Part shown: positions 33,145-43,934 of the stretch, piece after piece
Layout of the letters: the number at the start of each line of letters is the position of its first letter
Position numbering within the stretch: the first letter of the stretch is position 1
NCBI GenBank assembly: GCA_903824295.1
Contig: CAIJWE010000056.1
Coordinates: 1-48,462, forward strand
Source: an uncultured Chlorobiaceae bacterium
Lineage (GTDB): Bacteria; Bacteroidota; Chlorobiia; Chlorobiales; Chlorobiaceae
Direction of reading: 5' to 3'
DNA length: 48,462 nt
Notes under the pieces: generated by a model
Told to the model about the DNA's origin: nothing
The model's input: the letters and a program-made list of their open reading frames with translations, nothing else
Database searches by the model: none
Translations under genes and position numbers: made by a program

Positions 33145-34233
33145 TTATGCTTTATCGTTGTTATCATGCTTATCTGATTTCGCCTTCTTGACAGCCGTAA
33201 CTGCAGCATGAGCGGCCGCACCGGCAGCAGCGGCACCAACGGCAATCACACCAATCTTGTCGGCATTGCTGTCACTGCCAAGGAACGGCACTTCGGCAAG
33301 CCGCTCGTAAAATGGTCCTCTGTCCCAGAAATTTGGTTCAGAGCAGCCAATACAAGGGTGACCGGAACCGATAGGGAAACTTGTACCCCCGTTCCACTGG
33401 ATCTTAGAGCATGAGTTATAGGTGGTTGGACCTTTGCAGCCCATCTTGTAGAGGCACCACCCTTTTCTTGTCGCTTCATCATCAAAGCTTGGTACAAACA
33501 TACCGGCATCAAAAAAAGCACGACGGTAGCACTTGTCGTGAATCCTGGTATTGTAAAAGGCTTTTGGTCGGCCGAAACGGTCCAGATCAGGTAACGTACC
33601 GAATGTATGGAAATGGGCAATAACGCCGGTCATGACCTCTGAAATAGGCGGACAGCCTGGAACCTTGACGATAGGCTTGTTTTTGATAATATCGGAAACC
33701 GGAGCAGCGCCGGTTGGGTTGGGATGCGCATTCTGCACACAACCGAACGAAGCGCATGATCCCCATGCGATGATCGCTGCCGCATCAGCCGCAGTCTCTT
33801 TCAATGTATTAAGAAAAGAGTCGCCACCCACCATGCAGTAGACGCCATCATCTTTTGTGGAGGCATTTCCTTCAACCGCAAGGATATATTTACCCTTGTA
33901 CTCTTTCATTATCCTGTGACGCTGATCCTCAAGCTGTCTGCCTGCGGCAGCACTGAGCAAGTCGTCATAGTCAAGGGAGATCATGTTAAAAAGCAGATCT
34001 TCGATCGAAGGGTGAGAAGAGCGGATGAAAGACTCGGAGCAGCAGGTACACTCGAGGCCGTGCAGCCAGATGACCGGCGTCCGGGGTTTGTTCTCCATTG
34101 CCTCAACAATAGAGGGTACCATGGATGGTGAAAGGCCAAGATAAACAGAAGTAAGCGAACAGAACTTCAAAAAGTCCCTGCGGCTTACCCCCCTGGCTTT
34201 GAATACGTCGGCAAAGGTCTGATTACTTTGCAT
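33145..34233 (-). CDS. hupS: NiFe-hydrogenase small subunit
   Basis: The 362-aa iron-sulfur subunit with an N-terminal Tat signal ([15 protein letters not shown], residues 16-30). Cys62 and Cys65 (ECTCCSE) and the downstream [11 protein letters not shown] hold the proximal cluster; [12 protein letters not shown] and [13 protein letters not shown] hold the other clusters. After the core, the C-terminus has an Ala/Gly-rich membrane-anchor-like segment ([19 protein letters not shown]) and a charged tail. This is the first gene of the hup operon. A GGAGG-like RBS is visible (AGGGAGGATAG) just before the ATG. Confidence 0.95.
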   Translation of the reverse strand: MQSNQTFADVFKARGVSRRDFLKFCSLTSVYLGLSPSMVPSIVEAMENKPRTPVIWLHGLECTCCSESFIRSSHPSIEDLLFNMISLDYDDLLSAAAGRQLEDQRHRIMKEYKGKYILAVEGNASTKDDGVYCMVGGDSFLNTLKETAADAAAIIAWGSCASFGCVQNAHPNPTGAAPVSDIIKNKPIVKVPGCPPISEVMTGVIAHFHTFGTLPDLDRFGRPKAFYNTRIHDKCYRRAFFDAGMFVPSFDDEATRKGWCLYKMGCKGPTTYNSCSKIQWNGGTSFPIGSGHPCIGCSEPNFWDRGPFYERLAEVPFLGSDSNADKIGVIAVGAAAAGAAAHAAVTAVKKAKSDKHDNNDKA

Positions 34234-34386
34234 TATACTATCCTCCCTTTAAAAAATCAGATTATCTGGAAAGAGACCGTAAATAGATGCGACAATACGC
34301 TAAATAGTCCTGAAAATCAGAGAACGGACGACTCAAAAAGAATACTTCAAGATAAGCTAACAATTGTTTTCTGAAATACCATAAAA

Positions 34387-34417
34387 AACCCCGTTTATCC
34401 TTGCAGAAAACGGGGTT
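34387..34417 (-). terminator. rho-independent terminator of the nuo operon
   Basis: AACCCCGTTT and AAACGGGGTT form a 10-bp stem with an 11-nt loop, about 35 bp after the nuoN stop. On the minus strand TTTTTTAT follows directly. This is the clearest intrinsic terminator in the window and separates nuo from hup. Confidence 0.88.
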
Positions 34418-34451
34418 AATAAGATTGTCCGCATGAAACGCCGAACAAAGA

Positions 34452-35987
34452 TCATTGGAGGGTGATACCAAAAATTGCTGACGAATATTTTGCAAAATCT
34501 GAAAGCGGAGTAAAAAAGAGTCCGAAATAGAGTGTCAGAATCATCAGAACGGCCAATATAATCTGCGGTGCCATGCCCAAATTCATGCTCTGCTCATCGC
34601 TCTGTTTTGATTCACGCAGATACATGTTGAGCGGGATCAGCATATAATAGTATAGTGATATCACACTGGTCATGATACCAACCAGAGCAATCCAGATATA
34701 GAGAGAGCCTTTGGTAAGCAATGCTGAAAAAATCATCAGTTTACCAATAAATCCGACAGTCGGAGGCAGACCAACAAGAGAAATCAGAAAAACGGTCAGA
34801 GCTGCACCAGCAAGCGGCATCTTTTTACCGAGGCCCCGATAGTCATCCAGATTCTCGCTTCCAGTCTTGTTCGAAATGAGAATGACAACATAGAATGCGC
34901 CAAAATTCATAAGGAAATAGGAGAGCAGGTAAAAGAGAGTTGCCTGGGTTCCAAACTGATCCATGACAAGAATGCCAAGAAGCAGATAGCCTGCATGAGC
35001 AATGGAAGAGTAGGCAAGCAACCGCTTGACGTTTTTCTGCCAGAGCGCCACAACGTTGCCGTAAATCATCGATGCAACAGAGAGGATCATGAGCAGCGAA
35101 AGCCAGTCCATGCCAAGCTTGTCCTCAGGAGGGAGCCCACCATGTGGAATGGAAACATAGAAAAAGCGCATGAGCAAGGCAAACCCTGCCGCCTTTGAAG
35201 CAACAGAAAGATAGGCCGTTATTGGAGTCGGCGATCCCTCATAGACATCGGGCGACCAGAAATGGAAAGGCACTGCGCCAATCTTGTAGCCGAAACCGGC
35301 CAGAACAAGGAGGGTTGCCAGAATCATGACGAGCGAATCAGAACCATGCGCCGCCAATTCAAGACCAATCTTGATGATATTGGTCTGGGCAGTTATCCCA
35401 TAGATGAGTGAAAAACCATAGACCATGAGGCCTGATGATACGGCACCGTATACCAGATATTTCAGGGCAGCTTCCGATGAACGGGGATTACGCTTGAAAT
35501 AACCGGCAAGAATGTAACCGGTAAAACTCACCAGCTCCATCGAAAGAAAGATCATCAGCAGATCAGCCGAAGAGGCCATCATGATCATACCGATCACCAT
35601 CGCTACGATAAGCGCATAGTACTCACCCATACTTTTCACCTCGCGATCAAACTGCTCGTCAGCCATCGTAACGACAACGGCAACGATCGCGGAAAGGACA
35701 AAAAAGTATTTAAAGAAGAGTGCAAACTCATCGAGAACATACATCCCGAAAAAGAACTCTCCTGCCGGCAGCGCATGCTGCTGGTAGATGAAGATGGTGC
35801 TGCCCGCAAGCCCGAGAAGGGTTGTTATCGCGAGCAGATTGTTTTTGCGCCCCTTTGCAACCAGATCAACAATGATAAGGAGCATAAAAAGCGCGGACAG
35901 ATAGATTTCAGGAATAAAAAATCCAACGCTTCCCTGTATACTTGCAATGATACCCTGGATTTCAGCACCTGATGGCAGCTCGAACAT
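34452..35987 (-). CDS. nuoN: NADH-quinone oxidoreductase subunit N
   Basis: A 511-aa antiporter-like membrane subunit of complex I, related to NuoL and NuoM. Around 14 membrane spans are visible. Conserved charged motifs include MELVSFTGYILAGYFKRN (membrane Glu), YKIGAVPFHFWSPDVYEGSP, WQKNVKRLLAYSSIAHAGYL with the key Lys, and LVGLPPTVGFIGK. It is the last gene of the nuo operon. Confidence 0.95.
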   Translation of the reverse strand: MFELPSGAEIQGIIASIQGSVGFFIPEIYLSALFMLLIIVDLVAKGRKNNLLAITTLLGLAGSTIFIYQQHALPAGEFFFGMYVLDEFALFFKYFFVLSAIVAVVVTMADEQFDREVKSMGEYYALIVAMVIGMIMMASSADLLMIFLSMELVSFTGYILAGYFKRNPRSSEAALKYLVYGAVSSGLMVYGFSLIYGITAQTNIIKIGLELAAHGSDSLVMILATLLVLAGFGYKIGAVPFHFWSPDVYEGSPTPITAYLSVASKAAGFALLMRFFYVSIPHGGLPPEDKLGMDWLSLLMILSVASMIYGNVVALWQKNVKRLLAYSSIAHAGYLLLGILVMDQFGTQATLFYLLSYFLMNFGAFYVVILISNKTGSENLDDYRGLGKKMPLAGAALTVFLISLVGLPPTVGFIGKLMIFSALLTKGSLYIWIALVGIMTSVISLYYYMLIPLNMYLRESKQSDEQSMNLGMAPQIILAVLMILTLYFGLFFTPLSDFAKYSSAIFGITLQ

Positions 35988-36044
35988 AATTCTCTTCGTT
36001 TATTCTTTAACCTCTGTCAATTCCATTAAATCACATTTGTGACA

Positions 36045-37670
36045 TCACAACGGGAGCGCAAGCACCTGAACCAGCTTGTTAATGCTCGACGTCAACATGC
36101 CGAGCACAGGCATTGGGTAGATACCGAGAAAAATGGTGATCACAACAAGCGGTACAAGCATGGCCAGTTCGCGCCCATCAAGATCGAGCTTTCCATTCCA
36201 GTCATGGAAATGAATATGTTCATGACCATCCTTACCCACAACAAGGTCGTAAGCTGCGTCATCTTTTCTCTTCCCGAGGAACATCCTCTGCAATGACCAG
36301 AGCAGGTAGGCCGCACCAAAAACGATGCCGAGCACGGAGACCATGGCAATAGGACGTGTTATTTCAGAACTGAAAGCGCCGACAAAAACCAATGCTTCAG
36401 AGATAAAGCCGCTCAGGCCGGGAAGACCAAGCGAAGCAAACCAGGCAACCGTTACAACCGCAGCATAGACCGGCATGTAGGAGGCAAGTCCACCAAACTT
36501 GTCAATCTGGCGGGTATGCGCACGATCGTAAATCACACCGACAAGAAGGAAGAGCATGGCGGTAATGGTGCCATGGTTGAACATCTGGTAGAGTGCACCG
36601 ACCATACCCTCGCTGTTTCCAGCCGAAAGACCGAGCAGCACATAACCCATGTGGCTGATTGATGAATAGGCAACCATCTTTTTCAGATCCTTCTGGGCCA
36701 GTGCACAGAATGCACCATAAATGATGTTGATAGCTCCAAAGATACCAATCACAAACATGGACGCTTGAAAGACCTCAGGAAAAAGCGGGAAGTTGATACG
36801 GATCATCCCATAGGTTCCAAGCTTCAGAAGCACACCGGCAAGAATAACCGAGATAGGAGTCGGAGCCTCAACGTGAGCATCCGGGAGCCATGTATGGAAA
36901 GGGAACATGGGAACCTTGATGGCAAAACCGACAAAGAGCACAATAAAGGCTATCTGACGCCAGAGATGATTTTCCGGAGCGAAAATTGCACCTGGAATAT
37001 TGAAGTTTGTCTGGGTAGCCATAGCAACAAGGCTGAACGTATGCAGACCGGTTGCAGGATCGGTAACACTGAAGTAGAGGCCGATCATAACAAGAAGCAT
37101 GAAAACCGAACCAAACAAGGTATAGAGGAAGAACTTGATGGCCGCATACTCACGGTTCGGGCCGCCCCATATACCGATAAGGAAATACATCGGAAGCAGC
37201 ATGATCTCCCAGAAAACATAGAAAAGGAAGAAATCAAGCGCTACAAAACAACCCATCATCGCCGAGGCAAGGAGGTTATAAAGGATAAAATAACCCTTCA
37301 CCTGTTTCTGTATGGTCCAGCTTGAGAGCACGCCGATTGCGGAGACAAGGGCGGTCAGAATAACCATGGTGACCGAGATTCCATCAACACCGAGGAAATA
37401 CTCAATGTTCAGTGAACCAAATCCGCCGAGGTTGAGACTGATCCACGGTACCTTCTCAACAAACTGGAATGAGCCCAGAGGGCTTCCCCCTGGTCCAGCA
37501 GTTATTCCGGGCAACGCAGGATCGTAACCTCTCCAGATCAGAACCGCCAGCACTCCCTGGGCAAGAGCCGCAAGCAATGAAACAATTCTGATTATCTGCT
37601 TTTGCGATGAAGGCACAGCAAGTATTACCAGACCGGCAATAATAGGCAGAAAAACAATTAAACTCAGCAT
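36045..37670 (-). CDS. nuoM: NADH-quinone oxidoreductase subunit M
   Basis: A 541-aa antiporter-like proton-pumping subunit. Motifs: FYVFWEIMLLPMYFLIGIWG (membrane Glu), FAIKVPMFPFHTWLPDAHVE (Lys), LAQKDLKKMVAYSSISHMGY and LPGLSGFISEALVF. A short His-containing loop DGHEHIHFHDW lies between the last two membrane helices. It lies between nuoL and nuoN. Confidence 0.95.
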   Translation of the reverse strand: MLSLIVFLPIIAGLVILAVPSSQKQIIRIVSLLAALAQGVLAVLIWRGYDPALPGITAGPGGSPLGSFQFVEKVPWISLNLGGFGSLNIEYFLGVDGISVTMVILTALVSAIGVLSSWTIQKQVKGYFILYNLLASAMMGCFVALDFFLFYVFWEIMLLPMYFLIGIWGGPNREYAAIKFFLYTLFGSVFMLLVMIGLYFSVTDPATGLHTFSLVAMATQTNFNIPGAIFAPENHLWRQIAFIVLFVGFAIKVPMFPFHTWLPDAHVEAPTPISVILAGVLLKLGTYGMIRINFPLFPEVFQASMFVIGIFGAINIIYGAFCALAQKDLKKMVAYSSISHMGYVLLGLSAGNSEGMVGALYQMFNHGTITAMLFLLVGVIYDRAHTRQIDKFGGLASYMPVYAAVVTVAWFASLGLPGLSGFISEALVFVGAFSSEITRPIAMVSVLGIVFGAAYLLWSLQRMFLGKRKDDAAYDLVVGKDGHEHIHFHDWNGKLDLDGRELAMLVPLVVITIFLGIYPMPVLGMLTSSINKLVQVLALPL

Positions 37671-37711
37671 GTTCCGTGTCTGTAAGTTTTCAGATTAAAA
37701 GTAAATCCCTC

Positions 37712-39985
37712 TTAGTAGATCAGTCGTGTAAAATAAAAAACAAAGTAGCCGAAGAGCACCAGCATCAGCATGACAACATAGGTCTGTACCTTTCCAGTCT
37801 GTAGCTTTCTCAAGACTGCGCCGGTCGTATTGACAGTGAAGGCCGTAAAGTTGACCATGCCATCAACAACGTGACGATCAAAACTGTCATTGGCAAATGC
37901 GAATTTCCTTACCAGGGTTGCTACACCGTTGACTATCCCATCAACAATATTGGTGTCGAACCATGAGAGCATTCGAGCAAGCACCATAGAGCCTTTGATA
38001 AACGTTGCCTCATAAATCTCGTCCCAGTACCACTTGTTGAGCGAAAAGAGATAGAGTGGGCGGATAGCGTTGGCGGTTTTTTCAGGATCAATGATTTTGA
38101 AGACATAGACCACAAAGGCCATACAAATACCAAGCACCACCATAATGCTTGAGATGTAGATCGCCGTGTAATGTGCAGCATGACCGGCATGAACAATTTC
38201 TGCCTGGCGTGGATCTGAGTATACGTGCCCGCCCTTCGCTTCACCATGTGCAGCAGCGGGAGCGGCATGTTCTGTGACAACGGGAGGAGGAACAACTTCC
38301 GTCGTTCGAACAACTCCGGCATGTTGCGGCGCCACACTGCCAGCAGCAAGTGCACCAATCTGAGGATTCGCTTCACCAACAACCGTTGCCGGAGTTGGAA
38401 TCATCTTCATGAACCACCCTTTTGCACCATCAAGAGGATCAGGTGAGTAGACGGCGAAAACAGAAAGTGCGGCCAGAATGACAAGCGGAGCCCTCATGTT
38501 CCAGGAAACCTCATGAACCTCATGCGCACCATGATGAGCATCGCCGTGAGTAGCATGACTGTCGTGTGCATGATGAGCCTGATGATGATTGTCGGCAGGC
38601 TTCAGATGCGTGCGACTCTCACCGAAGAAGACAAGCCAGATCTGGCGCCCCATATAGAATGCGGTAAGCATCGCCGAAAAGAAGCCAAGAACTGGTATAA
38701 GATAGTAAATGCCGCCGCCCTCTACCTCTGCAAAACCAATCGCACCGGCAAGAATGGCATCTTTACTCATAAAACCGCTTGTAAGAGGCAGGCCGGCAAG
38801 AGCAAGGGTTGCAAGGGTAAACGTTGCAAAGGTCCATGGCATTTTCTTGCGGAGAGCACCCATCCAGCGCATATCCTGCTCATGGTGCATGGCGTGAATG
38901 ATGGCACCCGAACCAAGGAACAGACATGCTTTGAAAAATGCGTGCGTCACAAGATGAAAAAGAGAGGCGGAGTAAGCGCCGACACCGAGGCCAAGCACCA
39001 TATAACCAAGCTGCGAAACGGTCGAGTAGGCCAGAACCCGTTTGATGTCGTTCTGTGTAATGGCGATGGTCGCAGCCATAAATGCCGTTGAGGCTCCGAT
39101 AAAGGCAATAACATGCAGGGCATCAGGTGTCAGCATCACAAAGATGCGTGCTACAAAGTATACACCTGCGGCAACCATCGTCGCGGCATGGATCAGGGCC
39201 GAAACCGGAGTAGGGCCCTCCATGGCATCAGGAAGCCAGATATGGAGAGGAAACTGAGCCGATTTGCCAACACAACCCATAAAGAGCAAGATACCAGCAG
39301 CCGTGAGCCACCCGTTTGAAAGGGCAAACTTCCCTGCAGCAAGATTGGCATAGATCTGCTCAAAACTGAAGGTATGAAACTGTGAATAGAGAATCAGTAT
39401 ACCCAGCCACATGCCGATGTCGCCGACACGGTTGGCAAGAAATGCTTTTTTCTGTGCATCAGCCGCGCTGTCCTTTTCAAAGAAAAAGCCGATCAGAAGA
39501 TACGATGAGAGGCCGACCAGTTCCCAGAAGATGTAGATAGAGAAGAAGTTGTCGGAGAGGACAATACCGAGCATGGAGAAGGTAAATATCCCCAGAAAAG
39601 CAAAGTAGCGGCCGTAATTCTTGTCTCCTGCCATATATCCCGTGGAGTAGAGGTGCACGAGAAGGCTGATAAGGGTAACCATCGCCAGCATGATGGAGGT
39701 GAGGTTGTCGATAACAACACCCATCCTTATCTCAAGTGGCCCGACTCCGGGAACATTGCCCAAATCAATCCAGGTAAAATCCCATGCGACCCTGAACGCC
39801 GGATCGTAGGTCTGCACGATGACCGACCAGAAGATGTATGCCGAGATACCAAACGCTGTACCGAGTATTCCCACCCCTATAAAATCGCCTCTTCTGGGGA
39901 GCCGGCGATTAAAAAAGATAAGAATGACAAACGAAAGCAGTGGCAGCAGCAGTACGACTATTGATAACTGAATTAAACTGTGCAT
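37712..39985 (-). CDS. nuoL: NADH-quinone oxidoreductase subunit L, enlarged
   Basis: A 757-aa antiporter-like subunit; typical NuoL proteins are about 610-660 aa. Core motifs: YIFWELVGLSSYLLIGFFFE (Glu), GKSAQFPLHIWLPDAMEGPT (Lys), TQNDIKRVLAYSTVSQLGY and LPLTSGFMSKDAI. The extra length comes from two loops after the core helices: a His-rich stretch (HHQAHHAHDSHATHGDAHHG) and an Ala/Pro/His-rich stretch (EHAAPAAAHGEAKGGH). The C-terminal lateral helix and the final anchor span (VMLMLVLFGYFVFYF) are present. Confidence 0.95.
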   Translation of the reverse strand: MHSLIQLSIVVLLLPLLSFVILIFFNRRLPRRGDFIGVGILGTAFGISAYIFWSVIVQTYDPAFRVAWDFTWIDLGNVPGVGPLEIRMGVVIDNLTSIMLAMVTLISLLVHLYSTGYMAGDKNYGRYFAFLGIFTFSMLGIVLSDNFFSIYIFWELVGLSSYLLIGFFFEKDSAADAQKKAFLANRVGDIGMWLGILILYSQFHTFSFEQIYANLAAGKFALSNGWLTAAGILLFMGCVGKSAQFPLHIWLPDAMEGPTPVSALIHAATMVAAGVYFVARIFVMLTPDALHVIAFIGASTAFMAATIAITQNDIKRVLAYSTVSQLGYMVLGLGVGAYSASLFHLVTHAFFKACLFLGSGAIIHAMHHEQDMRWMGALRKKMPWTFATFTLATLALAGLPLTSGFMSKDAILAGAIGFAEVEGGGIYYLIPVLGFFSAMLTAFYMGRQIWLVFFGESRTHLKPADNHHQAHHAHDSHATHGDAHHGAHEVHEVSWNMRAPLVILAALSVFAVYSPDPLDGAKGWFMKMIPTPATVVGEANPQIGALAAGSVAPQHAGVVRTTEVVPPPVVTEHAAPAAAHGEAKGGHVYSDPRQAEIVHAGHAAHYTAIYISSIMVVLGICMAFVVYVFKIIDPEKTANAIRPLYLFSLNKWYWDEIYEATFIKGSMVLARMLSWFDTNIVDGIVNGVATLVRKFAFANDSFDRHVVDGMVNFTAFTVNTTGAVLRKLQTGKVQTYVVMLMLVLFGYFVFYFTRLIY

Positions 39986-40040
39986 GTTCCTTTAGTTTAC
40001 ACCAAAAAAAAATTAAAACTGATAATGCTTTTACAATCGG

Positions 40041-40358
40041 TTACTCTTTCATGGAATCAATACTTGAGACATCGACACTCTTGAATATCTTGAAAATATT
40101 GATCACGATAGCAAGGGCAATAGCCGCCTCAGCCGCAGCAATAACTATAATAAAGAGAGCGAACATCACCCCTTCCATTCCACCGTTGTACTTTGAAAAC
40201 GCCAGGAAATTGATATTTGCCGCATTAAGAATCAGCTCAACACCCATCAAAACAACAATCGCGTTTTTGCGGGTCATGACGGCAAAAAGCCCTAAACCGA
40301 GAAGAATGGCCGAAATTGTCAGATAGTGATTGAGCCCGATTGTTGTCAACTGTTCCAT
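40041..40358 (-). CDS. nuoK: NADH-quinone oxidoreductase subunit K
   Basis: A 105-aa three-span membrane subunit. The conserved membrane glutamates appear in GVELILNAANINFLAF and in ALFIIVIAAAEAAIALAIVI. The start MEQLTTIGLNHYLTISAIL is a normal NuoK N-terminus. It lies between nuoJ and nuoL. Confidence 0.96.
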   Translation of the reverse strand: MEQLTTIGLNHYLTISAILLGLGLFAVMTRKNAIVVLMGVELILNAANINFLAFSKYNGGMEGVMFALFIIVIAAAEAAIALAIVINIFKIFKSVDVSSIDSMKE

Positions 40359-40378
40359 GTTGTGATAAACTTATTGAT

Positions 40379-40891
40379 TTATTTCCCCGACTTGTCAAAA
40401 CGCGCAAGAAATGCGGCTCCGATCAGTGCTGCAAGCAGCAGAATAGAGACCATTTCAAACGGAAGAACATAACGTGACATCGTTTCAAATCCAATCCGCT
40501 CGACGATACTGCCCTGCAGGGTGGATTCGGAGGGCATCCATCCATGTGAGGTATAAAAGGTATAAAGCAAGGCGCCGATGATACCGGCAAGCAAAAACGT
40601 GCCAGGAACGATATGAAATACCTCGCTTTTCTGTCCAGTCTGCATGATACCGTTGGTAAACATCACACCGAAAAGCAGAAGAACAAGAATACCGCCGACA
40701 TAAACAACCACCTGGGTAACAGCAATAAAATCAGCGCTCAGAAAAACATAAAGGGCAGCAACGCCAAAAAAAGTAAAGAGCAGCGAAAAAGCGGAATAAA
40801 TAACATTGCGTGTAAACACGACAAACGCGGCTGAACAGACCGTAATGGCCGCAAAGAGATAAAAGATTACCGTATAGGTTGGGTTACTCAT
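40379..40891 (-). CDS. nuoJ: NADH-quinone oxidoreductase subunit J
   Basis: A 170-aa five-span membrane subunit. The family signatures are NVIYSAFSLLFTFFGVAALY and FIAVTQVVVYVGGILVLLLF, which holds the conserved glycine-rich pi-bulge helix. The ATG at 40891 (MSNPTYTVIFYL) is chosen; an upstream in-frame ATG exists at 40906. It follows nuoI. Confidence 0.94.
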   Translation of the reverse strand: MSNPTYTVIFYLFAAITVCSAAFVVFTRNVIYSAFSLLFTFFGVAALYVFLSADFIAVTQVVVYVGGILVLLLFGVMFTNGIMQTGQKSEVFHIVPGTFLLAGIIGALLYTFYTSHGWMPSESTLQGSIVERIGFETMSRYVLPFEMVSILLLAALIGAAFLARFDKSGK

Positions 40892-40918
40892 GGTGTTAGA
40901 GCACATTAATTGGTTCGC

Positions 40919-41539
40919 TTATTCTCCGCCACTGTTTTCCTTGAGGGCTTCGGCTGCCTTCTTCTCCTTTTCCGCCTGCGCCTTTGCCTGCAACTCAGCA
41001 TTCTTGCGGCGTTTCGCCTCAGCTTCCAATCTTGACAGGTTTCCGAAATGATAAATAAAGTTGCTTCGGTCAAACTCGGAAAAATCACTGACGGGAGTGT
41101 GCACAAGGCATTCCGTCGGGCAGACCGTCGTGCACATTCCGCAGGTCATGCACTTTGCCACATCAATATCAAAAACAGGAACCCAGAATTTTTTCTGCTG
41201 CCCGTCAGAAGTCTTTCCGCAAAGCGCTAAATCATCCGCGGCAACCTTGATCGTCTCCATCGAAATACAGGAAATCGGGCAAGCTCTGACACACTGACCG
41301 CAGCCGATACAATCCTCAATATCATTATAGAGGCGATAACGACCGTTTTGAGGTGTAGGTATGACCTCCCGCGGATATTGCAGGGTGCAGAGTCCGTCTA
41401 CCTGACGGAAATATCCTGCATCATCCACACCGGCATCACCTTTGCGATGGATAGCATTGAAAAAATGCTTCAGGGTTATACCCATGCCGGAGGCAATCGT
41501 AACTGCACCGGTTTTTATATTCCCGAAATACTCACTCAT
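40919..41539 (-). CDS. nuoI: NADH-quinone oxidoreductase subunit I
   Basis: A 206-aa ferredoxin-like subunit with two [4Fe-4S] motifs, CIGCGQCVRACP and CMTCGMCTTVCP, which carry electrons toward NuoB. A charged Ala/Lys/Glu-rich helical tail beginning at about residue 165 (LEAEAKRRKNAELQAKAQAE) extends past the family core. As NuoE/F/G are missing here, the electron input is likely a ferredoxin or another donor docking near this subunit (inference). Confidence 0.95.
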   Translation of the reverse strand: MSEYFGNIKTGAVTIASGMGITLKHFFNAIHRKGDAGVDDAGYFRQVDGLCTLQYPREVIPTPQNGRYRLYNDIEDCIGCGQCVRACPISCISMETIKVAADDLALCGKTSDGQQKKFWVPVFDIDVAKCMTCGMCTTVCPTECLVHTPVSDFSEFDRSNFIYHFGNLSRLEAEAKRRKNAELQAKAQAEKEKKAAEALKENSGGE

Positions 41540-41585
41540 AATCTATACGTCATTACTTTCCAGGTCGTTGACTGTTACACTTCTC

Positions 41586-42704
41586 TCAAGGGACATAGAC
41601 TTCCCAAATCGCCGTCAGCACAAAGCTGACAAAGGCAAACGGGGTCAAAACTTTCCAGCAGAGATACATCAACTGATCCACCCTCAATCTTGGAAGCGTC
41701 CAGCGAAGCCACATCTGTACAAAAATAAAGAAGAACCCTTTCATGATAATCCAGAATGCGCCCCAAACAGGCCCGCTGGTCATGTCGTTAAGGGCAAGCG
41801 AACCAATGTTGGGAAGCGGCGAGTTCCATCCACCGAGAAAGACGATGGAGATAATAGCCGAAACCATGAACATACTGCCATACTCAGCAAGAAAAATAAC
41901 CGCAAACTTCATACCGGAGTATTCAGTAAAGTAACCGGCAACCAGCTCTGATTCTGCCTCGGGAATATCAAATGGAGCACGGTTCACCTCAGCAAGCGAG
42001 GCAATAAAGTAGATAAGGAACGGCAACCAGGCGATAGGCGACTGAAACAGGAAGAAGTGCACGAAACCGAGCGAGCCCGACTGCAAGATCGTGATCTGCT
42101 GCATGTCAAGTGTACCTGCCATCATGGCACCACAAAGAAGTGCAATGGCAGCGGGAATTTCATAACTGACAATCTGGGCAACACTGCGAACAGCTCCGTA
42201 AAGCGACCACTTGTTGTTGGAACCCCAGCCGGCAGCAAGAATACCGACAACTTCAAGTGCCACAATACCTATTGCATAAAAAAGTCCAACATTCAGGCTT
42301 GCTCCGATAAACGCCGAACTGAACGGCAGTACGGCATAAGCAAGAAAGGAGCCAACAAAGAGAACACCCGGCCCAATAACAAAGAGGAATTTGTCGGCCG
42401 ACGTAGGAACGATATCCTCCTTCTGGAGCAGTTTCAGAATATCGGCAATCGTCTGCAGAATACCCCATTTTCCAACTTCCATAGGGCCCAGCCGATCCTG
42501 CATGAAGGCAGAAATCTTCCGTTCACCGTACACACCGTAAGTCAGTGAGTACAGTGCAATAAAAACAAGGGGTATGGCGGCAAGAATAACCAGACCAAGA
42601 GGCAACCCAAGGAGATTGAACCCGGCCAGAGCTTCAGACCAGGCATTGAGATTATTACCCATAAGAAAAGGGATGCTAAATTGCGATAAAGCAGTTGAAC
42701 TCAT
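41586..42704 (-). CDS. nuoH: NADH-quinone oxidoreductase subunit H
   Basis: A 372-aa membrane subunit lining the quinone site. Motifs: [39 protein letters not shown], and [26 protein letters not shown]. Eight or more membrane spans are visible. Its ATG overlaps the nuoD stop by 4 bp. Confidence 0.96.
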   Translation of the reverse strand: MSSTALSQFSIPFLMGNNLNAWSEALAGFNLLGLPLGLVILAAIPLVFIALYSLTYGVYGERKISAFMQDRLGPMEVGKWGILQTIADILKLLQKEDIVPTSADKFLFVIGPGVLFVGSFLAYAVLPFSSAFIGASLNVGLFYAIGIVALEVVGILAAGWGSNNKWSLYGAVRSVAQIVSYEIPAAIALLCGAMMAGTLDMQQITILQSGSLGFVHFFLFQSPIAWLPFLIYFIASLAEVNRAPFDIPEAESELVAGYFTEYSGMKFAVIFLAEYGSMFMVSAIISIVFLGGWNSPLPNIGSLALNDMTSGPVWGAFWIIMKGFFFIFVQMWLRWTLPRLRVDQLMYLCWKVLTPFAFVSFVLTAIWEVYVP

Positions 42705-43903
42705 CGGTCAACCTCCCCGAGGACGATATCAATGCTGCCGATAATGGCAACAAGATCGGGAATAAGCTGGCCTTTTGAAAGGTCTTTCATCGCTGAAAGA
42801 TTGACAAAGCAGGATGAACGGGCCTTGCAGCGAAGCGGTTTTGTTGATTTTCCATCACTCTGAATATAAAAGCCAAGCTCTCCACGCGGATTCTCTGCAC
42901 GTACATAAACTTCACCAGCTTTAGGTCGAATACGCTTTGGGATAGCCGACCTTGGATTGAAGCCTTCAGCAGATGGCATTTTGGCGATACACTGCTCGAT
43001 AATTTTAAGACTCTCCTCCATCTCAAGTGCACGGACAAGATGGCGTGACAGGCAGTCACCCACAACCGACAACTTGCCGTCGGGCACGGGAACGTTAAAA
43101 TCAAGTTCAGGATAGACGGAATAGGGATCGTTCCTTCTCAAATCCCACTTGACACCTGAACCGCGAAGCATGGGACCCGACCAGCCATAATTGATGGCGA
43201 CATCAGCAGGCATAATACCGATACCGATGGTCCGTTTGACAAAAATTTCGTTTTTCGTGAGGAGGTTGCAGAGTTCTACCGCCTTGGGCCTGAAATAGGT
43301 AACGAACTCGCCCACTCTTTTGAGAAAATCGGATGGGACATCGTATGCAAGACCGCCAATCCATATATAATTATAGAGCATTCGTGCACCCGAAGCCCAC
43401 TCCAGAAGACCAAGAATGATTTCACGGTCACGAAAACAGAAAAGAAAGGGGGTAAAGGCACCAAGGTCAATTCCATAAGTACCAATGGCAACAAGATGCG
43501 ATGCAATTCTGTTCAGTTCAGCCACAATAACGCGAATAAACTCAACACGACGGGGAATTTCAATATCAAGAAGCTTTTCAACAGCCAGAGCATAAGCGAA
43601 CTCGCTGTTCATACCCGACAGATAATCAAGTCGATCGGTATAAGGAACAATGGCAGGATAATCAACATTCTCACAACACTTTTCAAAACAGCGGTGCAGG
43701 TACCCGAGGAAGGGCTCCGCCTCTGTAATTACCTCACCATCGGTCAGGCACTCCAATTTGAGAACGCCATGTGTTGAGGGATGTTGCGGGCCCATGGCAA
43801 GCACCATCTGCTCTGTGGCAAGATCCTTTTCTATGACGACGGTATGGTCGTTTTTTCGGGTAACCCTGATCGAACCCAATCCGGCTGTATCTAATTCCTG
43901 CAT
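42701..43903 (-). CDS. nuoD: NADH-quinone oxidoreductase subunit D
   Basis: The 400-aa 49-kDa-type subunit forming the quinone pocket with NuoB. Signatures: [46 protein letters not shown] and [14 protein letters not shown]. NuoD descends from the NiFe-hydrogenase large subunit but lacks the nickel cysteines, as seen here. It is overlapped by nuoH and preceded by a separate nuoC, so C and D are not fused. Confidence 0.96.
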   Translation of the reverse strand: MQELDTAGLGSIRVTRKNDHTVVIEKDLATEQMVLAMGPQHPSTHGVLKLECLTDGEVITEAEPFLGYLHRCFEKCCENVDYPAIVPYTDRLDYLSGMNSEFAYALAVEKLLDIEIPRRVEFIRVIVAELNRIASHLVAIGTYGIDLGAFTPFLFCFRDREIILGLLEWASGARMLYNYIWIGGLAYDVPSDFLKRVGEFVTYFRPKAVELCNLLTKNEIFVKRTIGIGIMPADVAINYGWSGPMLRGSGVKWDLRRNDPYSVYPELDFNVPVPDGKLSVVGDCLSRHLVRALEMEESLKIIEQCIAKMPSAEGFNPRSAIPKRIRPKAGEVYVRAENPRGELGFYIQSDGKSTKPLRCKARSSCFVNLSAMKDLSKGQLIPDLVAIIGSIDIVLGEVDR

Positions 43904-43934
43904 ACTTGAGCTGCTTTTACTATTTAAACCACTG

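Noticed and set aside
36765-37325. A 186-aa plus-strand ORF opposite nuoM.
   Set aside because: Charged low-complexity translation, antisense to conserved NuoM motifs.
38513-39091. A 192-aa plus-strand ORF opposite nuoL.
   Set aside because: Met-rich translation created by the antisense of the His-rich NuoL loop; not a gene.
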